Shown one piece after another: positions 59,251-64,000 of a DNA stretch of 64,000 nucleotides. The notes under the pieces are model-generated. The model searched no databases. It worked only from the letters and a program-made list of their open reading frames with translations, and had not been told where the DNA came from. Source of the stretch: Rhizobium leguminosarum bv. viciae USDA 2370 (GTDB taxonomy: Bacteria > Pseudomonadota > Alphaproteobacteria > Rhizobiales > Rhizobiaceae). Within the stretch, counting starts at the first letter, position 1; every line of letters starts with the position of its first letter. A program made the position numbers and the translations under genes. The stretch is from the NCBI RefSeq assembly GCF_002008365.1, contig NZ_MRDL01000054.1:388858-452857 (forward strand), given 5' to 3'.

Positions 59251-60413
59251 GCGGCGGTTCCCCGGATGCTGTCGATGACCGCATCGAGGATGACGGCCGA
59301 TGAGAAGGCGAAGAAGACGGTCGGCACGGCGCCGAGCAGGACGAGATCCATGGCCGTCTGGCCGAGCCCCTGGAAGATGAAGATGCCGAAGCCGCCGCCG
59401 CCGATCAGCGCGGCGATCGTCACCATGCCGATCGCCTGCACCAGTACGATGCGGATGCCGGTGAGGATGACGGGAAAGGCGAGCGGCATGTCGATGCCGG
59501 TCAGAATCTGCAAGCGCGTCAGCCCCATGCCGGCCGCAGCATCGCGCACCGAGGGGTCGACGCCCTGAAGGCCGACGACGGTGTTGGCGACGATCGGCAG
59601 CAGCGAATAGAGCACCAGCGCAATCAAGGCAGGCGCCGTGCCGATGCCGCGGATGCCGATCGCGGCGGCGAGCGGCACATGGGTGGCGAGATAGCCGAGC
59701 GGCAGCATCAATAGGCCGAAGAGTGCCAGGCTCGGGATCGTCTGGATGAGGCTCAGCCCCTGCAGCACGATGGCCCGCAGCTTCGGCACCCAGAAGCAGA
59801 GGATGCCAAGCGGCAGGCCGAGAACAATGGCGATGGCAAGCGAGCCGAACGCCAGCAGCAGATGCGAGAGCGCTTCGGTCTCGAATTGCGGGGCCCGCGT
59901 CGAGAATTCCTTCATGATCGAAAGGCTGTCGAGCAGGCCGGAGGAGAGCGAGATGAAGAGCAGCGCCGTATAGGCTGCAAGGGCTGCCACCCGCATCCAT
60001 GGTGCCAGCCGGATTTTGACAAGCGCATCAGATATCACGAGCCCGATCACCGCAAACAGCGCCCAGAAGCCGCCGCCGGGCGTCATGCGCGCCACTGTGC
60101 TGCCGGGGGGCGTTGCCGCCGTCGAGACGAGGCCGATCGCAACGATCAGCGCCGCAAGGCAGAGTGTGGCGATGACAAGCCGTGCTATCGCATTGGTGAG
60201 GAACAGCGTGGCGAAGGCGGTGAGAAGGAGAAGCACGGTCAGGATGACGACGGAAGGCTGGGGAAGAAGCTGCATCAGCAGCATCGGCTTGCCGGCGGCG
60301 ATGCGGTTCGCCTTCACGTAGATGAAGGGCATCAGTGCAGTCGCCGCGATGCCGCCGGCCACCAGAACCACGCCGAGCCGGTCCAGCTTGCGGACCGCTA
60401 AGGTTTCTTCCAT
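59247..60413 (-). CDS. yehY: osmoprotectant ABC transporter permease, long form (YehY-like, 388 aa)
   Basis: The C-terminal 200 residues are the conserved permease domain (LGLPLGILCFWVPKLRAIVL; the EAA-like DAAAGMGLTRLQILTGIDMP). The N-terminal 190 residues add about four to five further membrane segments, the hallmark of YehY. The ATG at 60413 is used rather than the TTG before it. It follows the binding-protein gene across a hairpin and is coupled to the ATPase gene. Confidence 0.9.
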   Translation of the reverse strand: MEETLAVRKLDRLGVVLVAGGIAATALMPFIYVKANRIAAGKPMLLMQLLPQPSVVILTVLLLLTAFATLFLTNAIARLVIATLCLAALIVAIGLVSTAATPPGSTVARMTPGGGFWALFAVIGLVISDALVKIRLAPWMRVAALAAYTALLFISLSSGLLDSLSIMKEFSTRAPQFETEALSHLLLAFGSLAIAIVLGLPLGILCFWVPKLRAIVLQGLSLIQTIPSLALFGLLMLPLGYLATHVPLAAAIGIRGIGTAPALIALVLYSLLPIVANTVVGLQGVDPSVRDAAAGMGLTRLQILTGIDMPLAFPVILTGIRIVLVQAIGMVTIAALIGGGGFGIFIFQGLGQTAMDLVLLGAVPTVFFAFSSAVILDAVIDSIRGTAA

Positions 60414-60462
60414 CAAATCAACCCTGTCTGGCCAACATCAGCCCACCCTATCAGCAAACGGG

Positions 60463-60486
60463 GCTCCGCCCGCAATCGGGCGGAGC
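60463..60486. terminator. intra-operon hairpin between binding protein and permease genes
   Basis: GCTCCGCCCG (60463-60472) and CGGGCGGAGC (60477-60486) form a perfect 10-bp stem, 10 bases after the binding-protein stop on the minus strand. There is no T run, so it should act as an mRNA stabiliser or weak attenuator rather than a full terminator. Confidence 0.7.
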
Positions 60487-60495
60487 GAGCGATGA

Positions 60496-61404
60496 TTACT
60501 TCAGGAAGCCCTTTTCCTTGAGATAGGCTTCGGCGACGGATTTTGCCGGCTCGCCGTCGACCTGGATCTTGGCGTTGAGCTTACGCAACTCGTCGGCGGT
60601 CAGGCTCTTGAAGATCGGCGAGAGCACTTCCTCGATCTTCGGATTGGCCTTCAACACCTCTTCGCGGATGATCGGCGTCGGGGCATAGACCTGCTGGACG
60701 TTCTTGTCGTCTTCGAGAACGGTGAGTTCAGCCGCTTCGATGGCGCCGTCGGTGCCGTAGACCATGGCGGTGTTGACGCCGTTCGTCTGGTCAGCGGCCG
60801 CCTTGATCGTTGCCGCCGTGTCGCCGCCGGAAAGAACGACCATCTGGTCGGGCTTCAGCTGGAAACCGTAGGTCGTCTGGAAGGCGGGGAGCGCGCCGGC
60901 CGAATTGACGAATTCGGCGGAGGCGGCAAGCTTGGCGGCACCGCCGCCGGCAACCCACTTGCCGAAGTCTGTGAGGCTCTTCAGCTTGTTCGGACCGGCG
61001 ACATCGCTGCGCACGGCAAGCGCCCAGGTGTTGTTGGCGGGCGACGGCGTCAGCCAGACGATCTTGTTGGCGTCATAATCGAGCTTCTTCGCCAGCTCAT
61101 AACCCTGGTCGATGTTCTTCCAGGCGGAGTCATCGGCCTTGTTGAAGAAGAAGCCGGCATTGCCGGTATACTCCGGATAGATGTCGATTTCGCCGGCGGT
61201 GATCGCCTTGCGCACGACGGGTGTTGCGCCAAGCGCGATGCGGTCCTGCGTCTTGATGCCGTTTGCTTCGAGAGCGAGCGCAATGACGTTGCCGAGCAGC
61301 GTGCCTTCGGTGTCGATCTTCGACGAAACGACGACGTCGGCGGCATGGGCCGCACCCACCGCGAAGGCGGAGAGCGAGACGGCAAGTGCGAGTTTCTTCA
61401 GCAT
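60496..61404 (-). CDS. yehZ: osmoprotectant ABC transporter substrate-binding protein (YehZ/OsmF-like)
   Basis: A 302-residue OpuAC-type binding protein. Signal peptide residues 1-21 (MLKKLALAVSLSAFAVGAAHA) with cleavage before ADVVV, then VSSKIDTEGTLLGNVIALAL and IDIYPEYTGNAGFFF, the stretch that builds the quaternary-amine pocket. It leads a complete four-gene importer. In E. coli this system transports glycine betaine poorly, so the true ligand in rhizobia may differ. AAGGGGA precedes the ATG. Confidence 0.92.
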   Translation of the reverse strand: MLKKLALAVSLSAFAVGAAHAADVVVSSKIDTEGTLLGNVIALALEANGIKTQDRIALGATPVVRKAITAGEIDIYPEYTGNAGFFFNKADDSAWKNIDQGYELAKKLDYDANKIVWLTPSPANNTWALAVRSDVAGPNKLKSLTDFGKWVAGGGAAKLAASAEFVNSAGALPAFQTTYGFQLKPDQMVVLSGGDTAATIKAAADQTNGVNTAMVYGTDGAIEAAELTVLEDDKNVQQVYAPTPIIREEVLKANPKIEEVLSPIFKSLTADELRKLNAKIQVDGEPAKSVAEAYLKEKGFLK

Positions 61405-61773
61405 GGAAAGTCCCCTTTTTCAAAACCATTGAATGTGGCCCAAGCCTCGGGCGGGAGGCCTGCGCATAGGAAATCCGCCGGCGAAGGCGACCAAGCCGCC
61501 ATCATGCCGGAATTGCGTGCGTCATGGAAATAGCGTTCATGCCCGAAAAATCGATGCAAGCCCCCTCCAGTATTTGCGGTCGCGGCACGATTATGGCGGC
61601 GAATGCGGCTCCGCGCGCGGAAACGCATTCCCTTTTCCAAGGCCGGCGCGATTTGTTTTTGTTCCCTTGCGTGTTTCCACGATATTCCCCGGCTCTTTCG
61701 CGGTTTCCCGCCGCCCGGTTTTTTATGACGGCAACGATAGCCCGCCTCTCCGGAGGCAGGGATATCTTTTTTC
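61405..61773. other. divergent promoter region between yehZ-like gene and lysR-like gene
   Basis: About 370 bases with no supported gene. A small hairpin GCCTC/GAGGC (61744-61757) lies just before the LysR start and is followed by a T-rich run, which could affect its translation or end stray transcripts. No LysR T-N11-A box is certain. Confidence 0.4.
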
Positions 61774-63072
61774 ATGAACACAGCATATCGTCCGGTTTTT
61801 CCAGCGCTTTCCGGAGGCGACCGTTTGCATCTTGGTGCCCTGTTCATCGCAAGCCATGTCCTGACCTCCGGTTCGGTGCGCGAGACCGCGCGGCGCTTCC
61901 AGCTGTCGCCCTCCACCGTCTCGACGGCAATCCATAATCTCGAGACCGAACTGGCGATGAAGCTGACGGAACGCGCTTCCGGCGAGTTGGCGACGCTGAT
62001 TGCGAGCGGCAGGGTGCTGGAAGGCCTGGAGCCGATCATGGCTGCAATCGCTGAACTCGGCCAATGGGCCGGTCACGACGGCTCCGCCGCCGGGATCAAC
62101 GAAGCCTGGGCATCCCGCATTCCCGTCAAGATCGTCACGATGGAGCGTTTTCTCGAAGTTGCCGACCAGGGTAGCATCAATCGGGCCGCCCGCCGTCTTC
62201 GCCTCGGTCAGCCGCAGCTTTCGCTTCAGCTTGCCAATCTTGAGAAATTTTTAGGCCATCGCCTGTTCGAGCGGCAGGCGCAGGGCTCGGTGCTGACGGA
62301 GGAGGGCAGGCGCGCCTACCAGATCTTCATGGCGATCAGCCAGGCGTGGAACGATCTCAAATCGTCGGCCGACGAGCGTTATCGGCGCACCGCCCGGTCG
62401 CTGCGCATCGGCTCGATCATCCCGACCGGCTCGGAAAGCTGGGTGGCGCGCTGCCTGGGCACGCTGGTCTCGGAATGGAATGCACGCCGCAACAACAATG
62501 CGATCTCGCTGGTCTCGATGACCGCCGACGATCTGCGCGAGGCGCTGAAGAGCGGCCGCATCGATGTCGCGATCCTGGATTCGGTCTTCGGGCTGGAAAA
62601 CTTCCGCCATCGCGAACTGCTGCAGACCGACATGGTGGTGATCGCGCCGCCGGATAGCACCGAGACCAGCGTCGCCGATCTCGTTGCCGGCCACCCGATC
62701 TGCATGCCGAGCCCGCGCACCGGCCTCGGTCATGCGGCCATGGCCTTCAGCTACGAGCGCGCGCCCAACTGGCGCCTGCGCGGCCAGGATATCACCGCGG
62801 CGGATTCGCTGCCGGTCATCGTCGACCTCGTCGCCAATCACGGTTACGTCTCCTTCCTCGGCCGCGTCAGCGCCATGCCGATTGCCGACAAGGTGCGCAT
62901 CGTCGATCTCGACGAGCACCTGCCGATGTCCTATCACGTCGCCTTCAACCATCGAAAAGCCGCCGCCGATGCCTGCACTGTCATCATCGAGGTGGCGGCG
63001 AGAATTACCTCGGAAACCGTGGCGCGCACCATAAGGCCGACGGACGCCGGAGCCAGGGAGACTGCAGCGTGA
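61774..63072 (+). CDS. LysR-type regulator with two N-terminal HTH domains (432 aa)
   Basis: Typical LysR proteins are about 300 residues. Here a first LysR-like HTH lies at about 17-80 (FIASHVLTSGSVRETARRFQ; LSPSTVSTAIHNLETELAMK), followed by a short linker, and a second canonical HTH at about 117-180 (FLEVADQGSINRAARRLRLG; QPQLSLQLANLEKFLGHRLF). The effector domain runs from about 205 to 420. The start is the first ATG, with AGGGAT about 11 bases ahead. It is coupled to cutC through a GTGA overlap and is divergent from the yehZ-type operon. Target genes unknown. Confidence 0.9.
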   Translation: MNTAYRPVFPALSGGDRLHLGALFIASHVLTSGSVRETARRFQLSPSTVSTAIHNLETELAMKLTERASGELATLIASGRVLEGLEPIMAAIAELGQWAGHDGSAAGINEAWASRIPVKIVTMERFLEVADQGSINRAARRLRLGQPQLSLQLANLEKFLGHRLFERQAQGSVLTEEGRRAYQIFMAISQAWNDLKSSADERYRRTARSLRIGSIIPTGSESWVARCLGTLVSEWNARRNNNAISLVSMTADDLREALKSGRIDVAILDSVFGLENFRHRELLQTDMVVIAPPDSTETSVADLVAGHPICMPSPRTGLGHAAMAFSYERAPNWRLRGQDITAADSLPVIVDLVANHGYVSFLGRVSAMPIADKVRIVDLDEHLPMSYHVAFNHRKAAADACTVIIEVAARITSETVARTIRPTDAGARETAA

Positions 63073-63797
63073 CAATCTTGCTTGAAGTGTGCGTGGACAG
63101 CGCCGAAGGCCTTGCCGCCGCGATCGAAGGCGGCGCCGGCCGCATCGAGCTCTGCTCGGCGCTGGAGCTCGGCGGCCTGACGCCGCTGCCGAGCCTGATG
63201 AAGATCGCCGCCCGGGCTCCCATTCCGGTCTACGCGATGATCCGCCCTCACGCCGGGCCTTTCATCTTCGACGGGGCAGATGAGGAAGCGATGATGATCG
63301 ATATTGATGCCGTGCGCGCCGCTGGCCTTGCCGGTGTCGTCATCGGCGCCAACCGGCCGGATGGTACGCTCGACATGCCGTTGATCCACCGTTTGAAGGC
63401 GCATGCGGCCGGCCTCGGCTCGACGCTGCATCGCGCTTTCGATCTGGTGCCGGATGCCGACCAGGCGCTGGAACAGGCGGTCGAACTCGGCTGCGAACGC
63501 ATCCTGACCTCCGGCTGCGCCCTGAAGGCCACCGACGGTCTCGACACGCTGAAGCGCATTTCGGCAAAGGCCGCCGGCCGCATCGCCATCATGCCCGGCA
63601 GCGGCATCCGCCCGGCAAATGTCGGCGAGATCCTGCAGGCGACCGGCGCCCGCGAGGTCCACGGCTCCTGCAGTTCCCCGATCGAAAGCGCCGATCCGCG
63701 CGCGGTTGCCTTCGGCTTCGAGGCGAAAAGCACGAACAAGACCGATGTCGCCGTTGTCAGGCAGATGCGCAGGGCGATCGAGGCGGTGGCAGGATAA
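63069..63797 (+). CDS. cutC: copper homeostasis protein CutC family (242 aa)
   Basis: A TIM barrel with the family pattern LEVCVDSAEGLAAAIEGGAGRIELCSALELGGLTPL, PVYAMIRPHAG and TSGCALKATDGLDTLKRI. CutC was named for copper tolerance, but its biochemical role is unsettled. The GTG start overlaps the LysR stop (GTGA at 63069-63072), so the two are translated together. The link to LysR suggests that CutC here serves the same pathway, possibly sugar or cell-wall turnover, as seen in other rhizobial neighbourhoods. Confidence 0.92.
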   Translation: MTILLEVCVDSAEGLAAAIEGGAGRIELCSALELGGLTPLPSLMKIAARAPIPVYAMIRPHAGPFIFDGADEEAMMIDIDAVRAAGLAGVVIGANRPDGTLDMPLIHRLKAHAAGLGSTLHRAFDLVPDADQALEQAVELGCERILTSGCALKATDGLDTLKRISAKAAGRIAIMPGSGIRPANVGEILQATGAREVHGSCSSPIESADPRAVAFGFEAKSTNKTDVAVVRQMRRAIEAVAG

Positions 63798-63846
63798 CGG
63801 AGCGTGAGGACAAGGGAGCATTCGTTTGTCGATGCACCCCTCAATC

Positions 63847-63926
63847 TCCGTCATCCTCGGCCTTGAGCCGAGGATCCATGCCTTGCTGGTGACGGAGGCC
63901 AACGTGGATCCTCGGGTCGAGCCCCA
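63847..63926. repeat. dispersed palindromic repeat, CTCGG...GGATCC type
   Basis: Contains CTCGGCCTTGAGCCGAGGAT and, about 40 bases later, GTGGATCCTCGGGTCGAGCC, which are partial inverted copies of each other. Elements with this CTCGG-CTTGAG-CCGAGGATCC form are common between genes in Rhizobiales. Confidence 0.65.
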
Positions 63927-63937
63927 TAGGCGCTAAC

Positions 63938-64000
63938 TTAGTTGTCGATGTGCGATGGCTCGTCGCCTTCGCGGTGGCTCGCGCAGTCGATGGAGCAGCC
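63938..64000 (-). CDS. C-terminal end of an unidentified protein (runs off window)
   Basis: The minus-strand frame ends at TAA (63938-63940). The last 20 residues read GCSIDCASHREGDEPSHIDN, with two Cys and two His, a composition suggesting metal binding. The frame is open to the window edge. Too little is visible to name a family. Confidence 0.4.
   Translation of the reverse strand, partial: GCSIDCASHREGDEPSHIDN

Noticed and set aside
58306..60000. N-terminal extension of the ATPase gene to 60000
   Set aside because: The extra 250 residues lie inside the long permease gene in another frame; the ATGA overlap at 59247-59250 is the natural start.
1..64000. CRISPR arrays, insertion sequences, rRNA genes
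   Set aside because: No regularly spaced repeats, transposase-like proteins with terminal repeats, or rRNA sequence were seen.

Overview
The window looks like chromosomal DNA of a Rhizobium-type alphaproteobacterium (R. leguminosarum/etli group). The evidence is high GC with strong codon bias, the rpmH-rnpA-yidC-engB block, a frcBCAK fructose importer with its ROK regulator, a DUF982 protein, a Sinorhizobium-type phospholipid methyltransferase, a CCUCCUCCC ('cuckoo') sRNA and several rhizobial intergenic palindrome families. No replication origin, insertion sequence, integrase or CRISPR array is visible. Family names are my recognition from sequence, not database results.

Layout. 1-4400: minus-strand core genes (small unknown proteins, a cold-shock protein with long leader and terminator, engB, yidC, rnpA, rpmH with a consensus promoter). 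4675-8350: a chemoreceptor and an orphan membrane histidine kinase. 8473-8549: tRNA-Arg(ACG). 8563-15959: an accessory-looking stretch of mostly unknown genes: a lower-GC gene abutting the tRNA, DUF982, secreted proteins, a translationally coupled pair, a secreted protein ending in a SecDF P1-head-like domain, a winged-helix protein whose 3' end carries a thrice-repeated 14-bp motif, and a methyltransferase. 16160-24562: small secreted or lipidated proteins, TetR-controlled oxidoreductase genes, a phospholipid methyltransferase, an aldo/keto reductase, the sRNA, and a lipoprotein hydrolase. 24744-27767: an imino/amino-acid catabolic operon (FAD dehydrogenase, SDR, proline-racemase-family enzyme). 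28018-36670: TetR/SDR and TetR/NTF2/TfoX units, a GGDEF-EAL protein, and a CadC-like regulator divergent from cupin-RidA.

36674-53786 is a carbohydrate and pyrimidine block: RbsD/FucU-ROK divergent from frcBCAK, then pyrC, pyrE, fructokinase, pgi and fadD. Imported fructose would be phosphorylated by Frk and interconverted by Pgi. A GGDEF protein, a glyoxalase-fold protein, a GST, a DUF1772/NmrA pair and its TetR lie between pyrC and pyrE. 54034-57404 holds a PRC-barrel protein, a GH2 beta-mannosidase and a glyoxalase-fold protein. 57560-61404 is a complete osmoprotectant-type ABC importer in the gene order and sizes of E. coli yehZYXW. 61774-63797 is a LysR regulator with two helix-turn-helix domains, coupled to cutC.

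Regulation is unusually readable. Clear operator-like repeats sit in several divergent promoters (TetR x3, ROK), a LiuR-like palindrome overlaps the fadD promoter, and hairpins separate binding-protein genes from permease genes in both ABC operons. The best leads for novelty are the tandem-HTH LysR protein, the SecDF-P1-like secreted protein, the repeat-bearing winged-helix gene, the coupled unknown pair at 10809-12163, and catalytic-residue substitutions in the hydroxyproline-type operon.
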